Source: Chelonoidis abingdonii (taxonomy: Eukaryota > Chordata > Testudines > Testudinidae). Taken from it: DNA of 64,000 nt. The position numbers and the translations under genes were made by a program. A model generated the notes under the pieces. The model was not told where the DNA came from. It saw nothing but the letters and a program-made list of their open reading frames with translations, and did not search any database. Shown here piece after piece: positions 10,461-22,705 of the stretch; the first letter of the stretch is position 1; every line of letters begins with the position of its first letter. Location of the stretch: positions 34,574,696 to 34,638,695 of the forward strand of contig NC_133770.1 of NCBI RefSeq assembly GCF_003597395.2. Direction: 5' to 3'.

Positions 10461-12107
10461 CGGCAAGTTGGGCAATTTGCCCGGCCTGGGCCACCAGAGC
10501 CCTCACGAGATATAGTAGTCTATAGTATTGAACTTTTTTTGATGGGGCCCCGAAATTGCTTTCCCAGGTCCCTGAATCCTCTGGGCGCCTGCTATCTACA
10601 TGTGAAGAAATAGGTGAATTCATTGTTGCATTGAGGTGCAAAGATCAAAAGGATGTTTGTGGCAGTGGATATCCAAATTGGCCCAATTGTTCACCACATT
10701 GCATTTGTGTTGTCACTGCACATGACGAGTGCAGAATGCTACCATATCAAAGCAGTGTTAACACATTTACACAAGTGTAAGTGACTAGGGGCAACATTGA
10801 GAATCAAGCACCATGAATAGGGTTGCCACCCTCCCAGTTTCATTGGGAGTCTCAGGACCGTCTCTGTCTCTGTGGCTACTGAAGCCAAAACTGGGATTTG
10901 AGGTTGCGCTAAGTCAATTGGCGCGTGGGCTAGGCAGGTAGTTGGCCTGCCTGCCTGGCTCCCACACCGCACTCCCCGCAGACGGCGGCATGTCTCCTCA
11001 GCCTTTGCGCTAGGGGGTTAGGCTAGGGGGTGGCTGGCTCACAATGGCACCCTGTATGAAACACAGCCTTCCACTAGGGTGGTGGAAGCACATGCTTGTG
11101 GCACATGCTAAGGGTGCATTCATCATTCTTGAGTGCTCAGTCTTGGGGCGGGGTGTGTTTCTGGCTTTGTGAGTTTGGCGAGTTAGTCTTGAGTGGCTTT
11201 TTTTGCTTTTGGGCAGAACAATGTAGAGCAGCCCTTGTAGGGAGTCTCCATGCGCTGCCGTGCCTGAGACGCTCACAGCTTCCCATTGGTGGGACTGTGG
11301 CCAATGGGACTGCGGAGCAGGACTGCAGGCAGGGACGGTGTGACATGGAGCCCGCTCCCCTAGGAACATCCCCGGATGTGCGGCCACTTCTGGGAGTGAC
11401 CTGGGGCAGGTAGCGCGGCGGCAGTCTCTTGCCTCTAGCCCTCTGCCTGCCACACGCTGGAGCCGTCGCAAGGTAAGTGACTTGCCTGGCTGGGCCTGCC
11501 TCCGATCCCACTCCTGCACCCCAGCCACTGATGCTCATCCCCACCAAACGCTTTCCAGATCCCTGCAGTGACCCATCCTTGCCCCCAACCCCCATTCCTC
11601 CTCCTCCCCCGTCTGCTAGCTCCCGATAAAAAACTTCCTTTTTCTCAGAGCTTGGCCTCTGCACTCCCCACATCAGCCGAACTCCCCCTGCCAGTTCATC
11701 CTGGAGCCCCTACCACCCTTGAACCTCTGCAATGCCAGCGCGGGTCACACCCCTCTCGTCCCCAACCCTTTTCCTCAGGCAGTCCAGTGATTGAGGTGGA
11801 AGAGCGAGCGACAGAGGGAGGGGAAATGAGTGCAAGTGGAGGGTCGGGTGGGGGTCCTCAGGCGGCAAGGGCCGGCTGGGTATTGAGGCTCTTGCGGTTT
11901 TTAGACATTTGGCGCCTTCCCTATCCATGCCTCAGAAGTGTTATCCCCACAGCAGGTGGATGCCATGCACCTTAATCAGGATCCAGAGAGAAAGGATGTT
12001 GAAAGACTCATAATCTTGAGTGGAGCAATCGTTTGAAGAATCAAAAAAATGTCTGGGCCTTATTACCTGCTTCCTCTATCTGTATAGAAACAGATGCAAG
12101 GGGGGAG
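10461..12107. repeat. First unit of a 1.65 kb tandem duplication
   Basis: The unit starts 'cggcaagttgggcaatttgc' and ends 'gatgcaagggggga'. It recurs immediately at 12108 with an offset of 1646-1647 bases. The part from about 11000 onward is identical in both copies, including all predicted reading frames (172, 178, 135, 105 and 72 codons). Differences cluster at about 10880-10950. The content is GC-rich, with a DNA-transposon-like start and short frames on both strands without recognisable domains, so I do not call any of them genes. Confidence 0.9.
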
Positions 12108-13746
12108 CGGCAAGTTGGGCAATTTGCCCGGCCTGGGCCACCAGAGCCCTCACGAGATATAGTAGTCTATAGTATTGAACTTTTTTTGATGGGGCCCCGA
12201 AATTGCTTTCCCAGGTCCCTGAATCCTCTGGGCGCCTGCTATCTACATGTGAAGAAATAGGTGAATTCATTGTTGCATTGAGGTGCAAAGATCAAAAGGA
12301 TGTTTGTGGCAGTGGATATCCAAATTGGCCCAATTGTTCACCACATTGCATTTGTGTTGTCACTTGCACATGACGAGTGCAGAATGCTACCATATCAAAG
12401 CAGTGTTAACACATTTACACAAGTGTAAGTGACTAGGGGCAACATTGAGAATCAAGCACCATGAATAGGGTTGCCACCCTCCCAGTTTCATTGGGAGTCT
12501 CAGGACCGTCTCTGTCTCTGTAGGCTACTGAAGCCAAAACTGGCGATTTATTGGTTGGCTAGTCCAATTGGCGCGTGGGCTAGCAGGTGTGCCTGCCTGC
12601 CTGGCTCCCACACCGCACTCCCCGCAGACGGCGGCATGTCTCCTCAGCCTTTGCGCTAGGGGGTTAGGCTAGGGGGTGGCTGGCTCACAATGGCACCCTG
12701 TATGAAACACAGCCTTCCACTAGGGTGGTGGAAGCACATGCTTGTGGCACATGCTAAGGGTGCATTCATCATTCTTGAGTGCTCAGTCTTGGGGCGGGGT
12801 GTGTTTCTGGCTTTGTGAGTTTGGCGAGTTAGTCTTGAGTGGCTTTTTTTGCTTTTGGGCAGAACAATGTAGAGCAGCCCTTGTAGGGAGTCTCCATGCG
12901 CTGCCGTGCCTGAGACGCTCACAGCTTCCCATTGGTGGGACTGTGGCCAATGGGACTGCGGAGCAGGACTGCAGGCAGGGACGGTGTGACATGGAGCCCG
13001 CTCCCCTAGGAACATCCCCGGATGTGCGGCCACTTCTGGGAGTGACCTGGGGCAGGTAGCGCGGCGGCAGTCTCTTGCCTCTAGCCCTCTGCCTGCCACA
13101 CGCTGGAGCCGTCGCAAGGTAAGTGACTTGCCTGGCTGGGCCTGCCTCCGATCCCACTCCTGCACCCCAGCCACTGATGCTCATCCCCACCAAACGCTTT
13201 CCAGATCCCTGCAGTGACCCATCCTTGCCCCCAACCCCCATTCCTCCTCCTCCCCCGTCTGCTAGCTCCCGATAAAAAACTTCCTTTTTCTCAGAGCTTG
13301 GCCTCTGCACTCCCCACATCAGCCGAACTCCCCCTGCCAGTTCATCCTGGAGCCCCTACCACCCTTGAACCTCTGCAATGCCAGCGCGGGTCACACCCCT
13401 CTCGTCCCCAACCCTTTTCCTCAGGCAGTCCAGTGATTGAGGTGGAAGAGCGAGCGACAGAGGGAGGGGAAATGAGTGCAAGTGGAGGGTCGGGTGGGGG
13501 TCCTCAGGCGGCAAGGGCCGGCTGGGTATTGAGGCTCTTGCGGTTTTTAGACATTTGGCGCCTTCCCTATCCATGCCTCAGAAGTGTTATCCCCACAGCA
13601 GGTGGATGCCATGCACCTTAATCAGGATCCAGAGAGAAAGGATGTTGAAAGACTCATAATCTTGAGTGGAGCAATCGTTTGAAGAATCAAAAAAATGTCT
13701 GGGCCTTATTACCTGCTTCCTCTATCTGTATAGAAACAGATGCAAG
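12108..13746. repeat. Second unit of the 1.65 kb tandem duplication, ending at an N gap
   Basis: Near-identical to 10461-12107. It has small differences: an extra T in 'cacttgcacatgac' at about 12361, an extra A in 'ctgtaggctact', and a divergent stretch of about 60 bases at 12540-12600. It stops at 'gatgcaag' exactly where the 25-N gap begins, about 7 bases short of the first unit's end. This arrangement is typical of a collapsed or falsely expanded repeat. Confidence 0.9.
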
Positions 13747-13771
13747 NNNNNNNNNNNNNNNNNNNNNNNNN
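13747..13771. other. Assembly gap, 25 N
   Basis: A run of 25 N directly at the end of the second tandem unit. Confidence 1.
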
Positions 13772-15460
13772 CTCCCCCCGGCCAGCCCTGGTAGATAGCA
13801 AGCAACGATACAGTCTTGTGCTGTTGTTGGTGTACTTAAAGCTAGTGGGAGATAAAAATCAAAAGAATTCTTTGTTAACAATATAAACTCCTTTGTCTTT
13901 CTGATCACGCTGAGGTAGCACAGAGACATGCAGAGCTAGAAATGAGCTATAAGAAAAGACAGCTCTCTGATAAAATGAAAGCAAGAGTGTTAAGTACAAG
14001 GATGAAGTGGTCAATATCAGTTCACCTCAGACCATTCATAGCTCATCTTCCAGCTAGTCACCTACACCAGGAAACTAAAATACAACTGCCTGGGAGAGCA
14101 GACTTCTTTTCTGTTCTATAAATAGTGTGGGCCAAATTCACCACTGGCATAAGTTGACTCTATTGTAGTCAAAGGAGTTGTGCCAGTGATGTATTTGGGC
14201 CTGTTGTACTATTATGCACAGAGAGTAAAATTCACTCCTTTGCGGACAGACCGCATGAAACCTGTGCATCTGTTAAGTCCCATTTAAGCCCTGTTTAAGG
14301 TTGGGTAGGCCTTGTGCAGCTTCCCCACATAGAAGTGAGCCTCACTGAATTGCTGCTGTTTCAACTACACTAGTTACTACTGGCTTTGTTCATTAAATCA
14401 TCTTTATATGATGTTATCAATTTGGGGTGGGGTTCTGAGAACAGGACTGCTTTCTGAGGAGAATAGTTTAATAGTGAAGATAAGTTGAACTATTTTCTCT
14501 TTTGGGAAATGAGGAGGGGTAGGTAGGATTGGGATAAGAATCAACTACTGTTTTGTTCCAGCAATATGTTTTAAAAAATCCACAGCAGGTGGCAGTGCAA
14601 TACTGTCTACATACTTCAGTAAAGTACAGTCTGGAAATCTTTCCATGCATTTACTTTAATGATCCAGTTGTCAATTTCTATTTCTTTCACCCATGCATGA
14701 GACTTAATTATAGCTCTGTATCTGTGCTGGAACCATTGAGTACTTCCAAACAGATGCTTGGGTTTCTTCAACATTAACATTCTAACGTCTTAATTTTCAC
14801 GTGAAAAAAAACTTAAGGGGATACTGACAATTTAAAAATCCCATATCTGTCTGAAAATTGTTAACCTGCTATTGTTATAAGCTTCATCCCTAAAATAACT
14901 ACAAGTGCAAGATAGAGGAAATGTTGCTTTTCTCTCTCCTACCTCCTTTTCCCAGTTTCGTTATTTTGTGCATTTAACAGCACTTTGTCTAGTCACCATT
15001 TCCTCTAGACAATCAGTTTTCCCTGTTTCTGTGGCTCAGTCACACAGTATCATGGAGAGAAATACATTTAAATGTGATTGAAAACCCACAATAATTGGCA
15101 GGGAAACTCATGGGCATGAATAGTGATTCAAACCATGTGACTAGATTTCACATTGAAGGTGTTCCTTTAGCACCAAGTTCTCAATTCCAAGTGCTCTGTA
15201 CCTATAGAACTCTAATTATGGTATCTTAATAATTATATAATTGATTCTATGGTAATTAATGCCTTGGTCTGCAGCTGCCCATATTTAAATAAATGTTTGA
15301 CTTCCACTTCTTCTCTTCACTGGACTTAATAATCCCCTAACACAGGTATATGGGGGAGGGAAAACTTCACAAGTTCTCATTTGGCAATTCCTCTTTGTTC
15401 TCACATTACAAGATTGAAGTAAGGAATCTCATCTTCAAAACCCAGGGAGCTCATAGGCGC
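13772..15460. other. Unassigned sequence
   Basis: No gene or repeat recognised. Short frames only. Confidence 0.45.
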
Positions 15461-16419
15461 TATTGGAAGCAAGGAAAAGTGTAAAACCTTTGTCTTTGCG
15501 CTTACTGTCAAGCTCCCTCAACAGCATGGCTCTGACCTCACCCTTCCAGGGAGACTGCTCCTGGCCAGTGCCCTCAGAACTTCATATACAATCAGAGCCT
15601 GAACATAGTCAAATTAATATTGACTTGCTCAGCATTAATTTGCACAGGATTGGCCCACAAGTTTGATGGCAGAAAATGTTGGAGGCCTACTGTCCCACTG
15701 GTTCCAGCCATTCCAAACCATTTGCAAACCCTGTGGATACCCAGAGGCTTCTGCATGTTTGGGGCAGCAGTTGTAGAGCCAGAATGTATGTGTTCCACTC
15801 TCCCATGGACAGGACAACTAGGCTTCACAACTCTGTCTGTGAAGCAGAGGGGAGTATGAGGTTGTAATGGGGGCACTCATCTCTTGAGTACCTCCTAATG
15901 GCTGGGTGCAGTATCACAGTCCTTTTCTTGCTCCTGGCACCTGACCTTGGTAGATCTTCAGTGGCTTGGCCCTCTAGCCAAGTCACAAAGTCTAAGTGAA
16001 CCTCTTCTGGGGTATTAGAGTCCAATAAATGACCAGTCCCATTTCCCTCACAAAGGTCTTCATCCCCAGCTCCAGGACCTTTAAATTCAGCCCTTTTTTC
16101 AGGCTCTCCAATAAGCCCTGTCCCCCTCTCTGGGTTTATGCCCACTACTTCAGGTTCCAACCCAGGAACCCTATAAACAACAGCTATACACTGCTTGATT
16201 TCAGTTCATTGCTGCTTCTTACCTGGGCCACTTTTAGCTTCATCCTTACCTCAGGGTTAAGGTTCTGAGGTTCTCTTCCTTCAAATCCAGCTATGCAAAA
16301 GACAGCCAGACAAGTTCCTGACCAGAGCAGAGCACCCTTCCTCACATTTCTGGTCCCAGGCATGAACTGATCTGTTAGGCCTTGCAGCTCCTTTTATCTG
16401 AGACTGCTGGACTCTGATT
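15461..16419. other. Possible LTR or other repeat, cut by the 100-N gap
   Basis: Moderately GC-rich sequence with several overlapping short reading frames (15592-15876, 15825-16160 and 16029-16268). The style resembles an LTR or leader region ('ccaataaatgacc' near 16023, 'ccctgtccccctctctggg' near 16117), but no terminal signature is visible because it runs into the gap at 16420. I cannot assign a family. Confidence 0.25.
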
Positions 16420-16519
16420 NNNNNNNNNNNNNNNNNNNNNNNNNNNNNNNNNNNNNNNNNNNNNNNNNNNNNNNNNNNNNNNNNNNNNNNNNNNNNNNNN
16501 NNNNNNNNNNNNNNNNNNN
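16420..16519. other. Assembly gap, 100 N
   Basis: A run of exactly 100 N, differing in size from the three 25-N gaps and therefore probably introduced at a different assembly or scaffolding step. Confidence 1.
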
Positions 16520-17192
16520 TGATGAGGATATATAAATATTGAGTTGATGTGGAGAAGTTGGTAAGGAAAGTTATTTACTTATTCATATACAAGCACTACG
16601 GGTCACAGTGTGAATTAATTAGGCATGCAGGTTTAACAATAAAAGGAGTTCTTCTTGCGCGCACAGTCAACGATGTGGAACTCCTTATGAGGCGGTTCGT
16701 GAAGGCTAGGCTATAACGCGTTTATAAGAGAACATGGATAAATTCAATGGTGTGAGTCCTAAATGGCATTAGCAGGATGGGTTAGGCAGCAATTGGTGTT
16801 CTAGCCTTGTTGTCAGAGGATGGGATGAGATGGCGAGAGAGACACTGAATCATTGCCTAACGCTTCACTCCTCTGGGCGACTGCATTGGCATGTTGGTGA
16901 CAGATACTGGTAGATGGACCTTTGTCTGACGGTACAAGCGGTCTTATGTTCTCTCTAGCAGCCAGGGCTGGACTGATTATTCCAGTTTCTCAGGGAGCTT
17001 TGTTTCCTGCTGCTTCCCGACCCACTTGAGCGAGAAAGCAGTCACACGTGAGTAGTGGAGCCCGTGGCCCTTAAGACATATGATATGTACCTCACTGAGC
17101 CTGCTACAGCCTGCTATTTGTCCTTCAATGGGTGTGGGAGCGTTTTAGCGACAGAGACGCAGCAGTTCATGCGTTGAGAAGAAAACCCTTGG
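16520..17192 (+). repeat. Duplicate of 22286-22934: CR1 3' end joined to the hAT 5' end
   Basis: Positions 16520-16965 are a CR1 3' end ('aataaaaggagttcttctt', 'cacagtcaacgatgtggaac', 'cagatactggtagatgg', 'tcttatgttctct'). Positions 16966-17192 are the start of the hAT element seen at 22706-22934 ('tttcctgctgcttcccgacc', 'gatatgtacctcactgagc'). The same CR1-to-hAT junction occurs at about 22705. Because an insertion junction is locus-specific, these are two versions of one locus with different small indels. Confidence 0.85.
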
Positions 17193-18265
17193 AAAGCGTA
17201 TCATATCCCCCCTTAGTCTCCGTGTACACAAGTGCAGCCGGGGCTCAACTCTCTCTGGGGGGAGGAGGGGACCCACCACTGGCTCACTACACACCAGTGG
17301 GTCTGGGAAATAGCGCAGCAGTCCTCGCAGCAATTGTCTGCCCTGTGGAGGCAGGGGGCTCAGGCCCTTGGGCAGGGCTGAGCAACAACAACAGTTAAGG
17401 CCCTGGCCCTAGGTCAGGGCGAGGCAGCAAACACTGAGTCAGGAAGCTCAGGCCCTTGGGTAGGGCTGAGCAACAGCAACAATAACCATCTTCAGCTTCC
17501 TCAGGCCAGGGAAAGGGGGATTCTGCCTCCCTGGGATGGGTGGCAGGGGGGACGCAGGCCCTCCCACTCCACTGCCTCCCAGCCCGGGGCCCTAGCAGCG
17601 GCTAACGATCCGCTGCTCAGTCAGTGGGGATCCTGGCCTCAACACACTGACATAGGCTCTGGTAAGGCTGCAGCCAGACTGGGGTTGGCTGCCCCCGGGC
17701 TACTTCCGTACTCCCCCTCGGGGCCTACCTGGGTCCTGATGTCGGCCTCTGCAGGGTCCAGGAGCATGGGCTCGTTGCATCCGGGGCTGGGTGGTAGGTC
17801 CAGCAACTTCTCCTGATAGTCGGCCCAGGGTAGCTCTGGCAGCTCCTCCAGGTACCGGGAGCGGGGGCGCTCAGGCCAGTCTGGGCGGCTGTCCTAGGTC
17901 GCAGGAGGTTCCCAGTCTCGAGCTCCCTGAGAGATATCTGCTCGCTCCAGCTGCTGGGGCCTGACTGAGCTCTGAGGGCCAGCCTTTATAGTTCTGGGTT
18001 GGCACCTGACCCTTTGAGGGGCTGGCTCAGGGCTCTTTAGCTCCGCCCACTCTGGCCTCCACCTGGGCTCTTTCTCCTCTGGGTTGGAGGGGAGCCACAC
18101 CACCTCACTACACTCCTCTTTTCCAAGCTGAAGAGTCCTAGCCTCTTTAATCTTTCCTCATATGGGACCTTCTCCAAACCCCTAATCATTTTAGTTGCCC
18201 TTTTCTGAACCTTTTCTAGTGCCAGCATATCTTTTTTGAGGTGAGGAGACCACATCTATACACAG
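17193..18265 (-). repeat. Inverted duplicate of 21290-22297: CR1 with the LTR-like insertion
   Basis: The block is the reverse complement of the plus-strand locus at 21290-22297. It starts 'atcatatccccccttagtct', the complement of the CR1 text at 22277-22297, continues through an LTR-like insert (17223-18112), and ends in CR1 coding sequence (18113-18265: 'ctcctcttttccaagctgaa', 'cccttttctgaacctttt'). Both the insert and its insertion point in CR1 are shared. Confidence 0.85.
17223..18112 (-). mobile_element. LTR-like insertion, inverted copy
   Basis: On the minus strand it runs TGTAGTGAGG...TTGTGTACA, an LTR-like TG...CA structure of about 890 bp. It contains a TATA-like 'tataaaggc' (complement of 'gcctttatag', about 17982-17991). 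It interrupts CR1 at the same place as the copy at 21435-22274, with 'ggag' on each side. No retroviral coding region is attached, so it would be a solo LTR. Confidence 0.6.
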
Positions 18266-19118
18266 TATTCGATAAACAGTCACATAAAAAGAATCTGACA
18301 CATCAGAAAATGGCAGACAAATAAACAGGGACAAGTTTTTAAGTGCTTGTACACAAATGTAGAAGTCTAATAATAAGATGGGTGAACTAGGATGCCTTGT
18401 GTAAAGGAGGATATGATATAATAGCACACAGAAACCTGGTGGACTGAAGAGCAACATGGACACCAATCATTCCGGATACAAATATATGGAAGGACAGAAC
18501 AGGTCGTGCAGGGAGGGAGAGTGCACTATATGTGAATAGAAAATGGAGATCCAAAAGTAAATACTTAAGCAAATCACATGTTTCATAGAATCCTATGGAT
18601 AGAATTTCATGCTCTAATAAAATATAACATTAGGATCTTATTATCGACCATCTGACCAGGACAGTATAGTGATGATGAATATACTAAGAGATTAGAGAGG
18701 CTATCAAATTAAGAACCCATATAGTGGGGGATTCATTATCCCATATTGACTGGGAACTTTCACTTCACGAAATGCAGGATAAATTTCTCGATACTTTTAA
18801 ATGACTGCTTCATGGAGCAGCTGGTACGGGAACCCACAAGGAGAGAGGCAACTCTAGATTTAATCCTGAGGGCGCACAGGAGCTGGTCAAGAGGTACTCT
18901 AGCAGGATCAGTTGGAAATAGTGACCATAATACATAGCATTCATCACCTGTGGTGGAGAACAGCCCACACTGTGGCATTAATTCAAAAGCGGGACTATGC
19001 AAAAATGAGGGTTAGTTAAACAGAAGTTAAAGGTACAGTGACTAAAGTGAAATCTGCAAGCTGCTGGGTGCTTTTTAAAGACACTATAATAGAGGCCAAC
19101 TCCAAGTATACCCTGTCA

Positions 19119-19925
19119 TGGTATAATTCCCCAATCTGAACCTTAGAGTCAAAAGATGGGTACCAGCATGATTCCCCTAAGCTTAATTACCACTTAGATC
19201 TGATAGCTGCCACCAATCAGGACTTGGAGTGCCTGATACACTCTGGTCCCCAAAACCTTCCTGGGACCCCCAAGACCCAGACCCCTGGATCTTAACACAA
19301 GGAAAGTAAACCTTCCCTCACCAGTGCCTCTCCTAGGCTTTCCATCCTGTGTTACCCTGAGATCACTGTGATTCAACTCCTGAATCTTAAAGAGAAATTT
19401 ACCTCCCCTCCCTCCCTCTTTCCTTCTCCCACAAATTCCCTGGTGAGTACAGACTCGTTCCTTGCCTTAACAAGGGGAAAAATCAATAGGTCTTTTAAAA
19501 GAAAAGCTTAATAAGGAAGAAAAGTAAGAATCTCTGTAAATTCAAGTATGTAATTACAGGGTCTTTCAGCTTATAGACACTAGAGAAACCTCCTCCACAG
19601 CACATACAAATTAAATACTTCCAGCAACTACACATTTAAAATTCTACCAGCCAGATACACATTCAAATAAAGAAAACAATCAAAAGACTAAACCCTTTCT
19701 ACTTTGTACTTACTAAATTTGAACAGAAGATTAGAGGTCTGTAGTACGTGTGGTCACTCTCAGACTCCAGAGAGAACAACGACAAAACAAGAACACACAC
19801 AAAAGCTTCCCTCCACTCAGATTTGAAAGTATCTTGTCTCCTGATTGGTCCTCTGGTCAGGTGTTATTTGTTACCCTTACAGGTGAAGAGACATTAACCC
19901 TTAGTAAAGAACTAAAAAAGCCACC
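19119..19925. mobile_element. LTR-like repeat inserted in CR1
   Basis: CR1 text stops at about 19118 ('gaggccaactccaagtatacc') and resumes at about 19905-19925 ('agaactaaaaaagccaccg'). The insert starts 'tgtcatggtataattcccc', a familiar LTR-like start in sauropsid genomes, and continues through C-rich text ('ccaagacccagacccctgga'). The exact right boundary and TSD are unclear because of indels. Confidence 0.55.
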
Positions 19926-21434
19926 GTGGCCTTACAACCGTATAAAAGAAGCCAGTGAGAGATAAAGACTTCTTTAAAAGTGAAGTCAATCCTAGTGAGG
20001 CAAATAGAAAGGGCAAAACACTGCCAAATTAAGTGCAATAAGTAATAAAAAGCCAAGAGAGTTTGAAGAATGGCTAGCCAAAACCCAAAGTTAATACAAA
20101 TAGTTTTTTAAGTACATCAGAGAGTAGGAACCTGCTAAACAACCAGTGGGCCACTTGATGATAGAATACGAAAGGAGAGCTTAAAGATGATAAAGTATTG
20201 CGGAGAAACTAAATGGATTCTTTGCTTCAGTCTTCACGGCTAAGGAGTTAGGGAGATCCAACCTGAGCTGGCTTTGTAGGTGACAATATCTGAGGAACTG
20301 ACAGATTAAGTGTCACTAGAGGAGGTTTTGGAATAATTGATAAACTCACATTAACAAGTCACTGGACCTGATGGCATTCACCAAGAGTTCTGAAGACTCA
20401 TGTGAAGTTGTGGAACTATAACTGAGATTTAACCTGTCCTTTAATTCAGCTTCGGTACCAATGACTGGAAGTTAGCTAATGTAACGCCAATATTAAAAAG
20501 GGCTCTAGAGGTGATCCGCATTACAGAACGGTAAGTTAATGTCAGTACCGGCAAATTAGTCGAAACAAAGTTAAGATAAATTGTCAGAGACATAGAAAAC
20601 ATAACTGTGAGCAATAGTCAACATGTTTCTGTAAAGGGAAATCGGTCTTACTTATCTATTAGAGTTCTTGAAGGGTCCACAAACATGTGGCAAGGGGGAT
20701 CCAGTGAACATAGTTATACTAGATTCCAGGAAGTCTTTGACAAGCCCTCACAAGGCTGTTAGGTATAAGCTGTCATGGAAAAAGGAAGGTCCTTTCATGG
20801 ATTGAGAACTATTAAAAGACAGGGAACAAAGGGTAGGAATTAATGGTAAATTCTCAGAATGGAGAGGGTAACTTGGTGTCCCAAGGTCGTCTAGGATCAG
20901 TCCTATTCAATTTATTCAATGATGGAGAATGGTGGTAAACATAGTGGCAAAGTTTGCAGATGAATGCTCAGATAGTTAAACAAAGCAGACTGTGAGAACT
21001 TCAAAAAGATCTCACAAAACTAGTGATTTGGCAACAAATGGCAAATGAAATTTAATGTGGTAAAATACACCCAAACTACATACATATATGGGGGCTATTT
21101 AGCTACAAGAGTCAGGAAAAGATCTTGGAGTCATCGTGAACAGTTCTCTGAAGATGTCCACACAGTGTGCAGAGGCAGTCAAAAAAGCAATAGGTCAGGA
21201 ATCATTAAAAGAGGATAGAGAAAAACTGAGAATATATTATTGCCCTTATATAATCCATGATATCCCACATCTCGATATGTGTAACATCTGTGTATCATTT
21301 GAGTCTCTCCTCAAAAAGAATGGCTGGCATAGAAAAGTTCAGAAAGGGGCAACTAAATAGATAGGGGGTTTTGGAGAGGTCCATATTGAGGACAAGATTA
21401 AAGAGGCTAGACTCTTCGCTTGCGAAAGATGGAG

Positions 21435-22274
21435 TGTAGTGAAATGGTGGTGTGGCTCCCCCAAAATACCCCGAGGAGGGAAAGAGCCAGGTGGAGGCAA
21501 GAAGTGGGCGAGCGTAAAGAGCCCTGAGCTGCCCCTCAAAGGGTCAGGTGCAACCAGACTATAAAGGTGGACTCAAGCCTCAGTAGCCCAGCGCTGTGCA
21601 GCGAGAGTATCTCTCGGGGTCGAGAACTGGGAACCTCCTGCGACCTGACATGCCCCCAGACTGGCTGAAGCCGCCGCTTCCCCGGGTGACCTGGAGGAGC
21701 TGCGAATCCCATGGCTCGACTTCGGAAGTTGCTGGACTCCACACCAGCCCGGATGCAACGGCCTGCTGCTGGCCTGCAGAGGCCGACATCAGCCCAGGTA
21801 CGCCCGAGGGGAGTACGAGTAGCCCGGGGGCAGCCAAACCCAGTCTGGCTGCAGCCTTACCAGAGCCTATGTCGTGTGTTGGGCACAGATCCCACTGACC
21901 TGAGCAGGGATCGTTAGCCGCTGCTAGGCGCCCCGGTGGGGAGCGTGGGTAGGGGGGCCTGCGTCCCCCCTGCCACCCATCGCCAGAGGAGGCAGAATCC
22001 CCTTTCCCTGGCCTGAGGAAGCTGAAGCTGGTTATTGTTGCTGATTGCTCACGCCTACCAAGCGGCCTATGACTTACTGACTCATTGTTGCTGCCTCCAT
22101 CGCCTAGAGGCAGCCTTAACTGTTGGTTGTTTCAGCCCTGCCCAAGGGCTGAGCCCTGCCTCCAGGGAGCAATTGCTGCGAGCTGCTGCCGTATTCCCAG
22201 ACCACGGTGTGTAGTGAGCAGGTGGTCCCCCCTCCTCCCCAGAGAGAGTTGAGCCCCGGCTGCACTTGTGTACA
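21435..22274 (+). mobile_element. LTR-like insertion in CR1 (direct copy)
   Basis: It runs TGTAGTGAAA...CTTGTGTACA (TG...CA), about 840 bp. It is flanked by 'ggag' at 21431-21434 and 'cggag' at 22275-22279, consistent with a 4-5-bp target-site duplication. A 'tataaaggt' box lies at about 21560. The several overlapping reading frames at 21536-21917 have no recognisable domain and are GC-rich chance frames. An inverted counterpart lies at 17223-18112. Confidence 0.6.
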
Positions 22275-22705
22275 CGGAGACTAAGGGGGATATGATGAGG
22301 TATTAAATCATGAGTGATGTGAGAAAGTGGATAAGGAAAGTTATTTACTTTTCCCATATACAACTACGGGTCGCCAAGTGAATTAATAGGCGCAGGTTTA
22401 AACAATAAAAGGAGTTCTTCTTGCGGCGCACAGTCAACGTGTGGAACTCCTTATGAGGGTTGTGAAGGCTAGGACTATAACGCGTTAAAGAGACTGGATA
22501 ATTCATGGTGTGAAGTCTAAATGGCCATTAGCAGGATGGGTAGGGAATGGTGTCTCTAGCCTCTGTTGTCAGAGGATGGAGAGATGGCAGAGAGATCACT
22601 GATCATTGCTAACTTCACTCCTCTGGGCACCTGCATTGGCATGTTGGTGACGATACTGGGCTAGATGGCCTTTGTCTGACCGTACAGACGTCTTATGTTC
22701 TCTCT

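Larger units (their letters stand above)
18255..22705 (+). mobile_element. CR1 LINE with two nested insertions, inactivated
   Basis: A plus-strand CR1 element. The endonuclease-domain part is visible at 18746-18937, where a 63-codon frame has P-T-R-R-E, L-D-L-I-L and G-N-S-D-H motifs typical of the CR1 AP-endonuclease. Reverse-transcriptase text follows at about 20350-21030: 'cctgatggcattcacca' (P-D-G-I-H), a 'gattccaggaagtctttgac' segment and 'gcaaagtttgcagatga' (A-K-F-A-D). The C-terminal region is at 21120-21420, and the 3' end at 22276-22705 closes with 'tctgaccgtacag' and 'tcttatgttct'. It is interrupted at about 19119-19925 and at 21435-22274 by LTR-like sequences. Single-base deletions are very frequent, and no frame exceeds about 75 codons. 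Confidence 0.9.

Noticed and set aside
11010..13621. Identical pairs of 172-, 178-, 135- and 105-codon frames as a duplicated gene
   Set aside because: They overlap on both strands, are GC-rich, contain no recognisable domain, and are identical only because the 1.65 kb DNA block is duplicated, probably artefactually.
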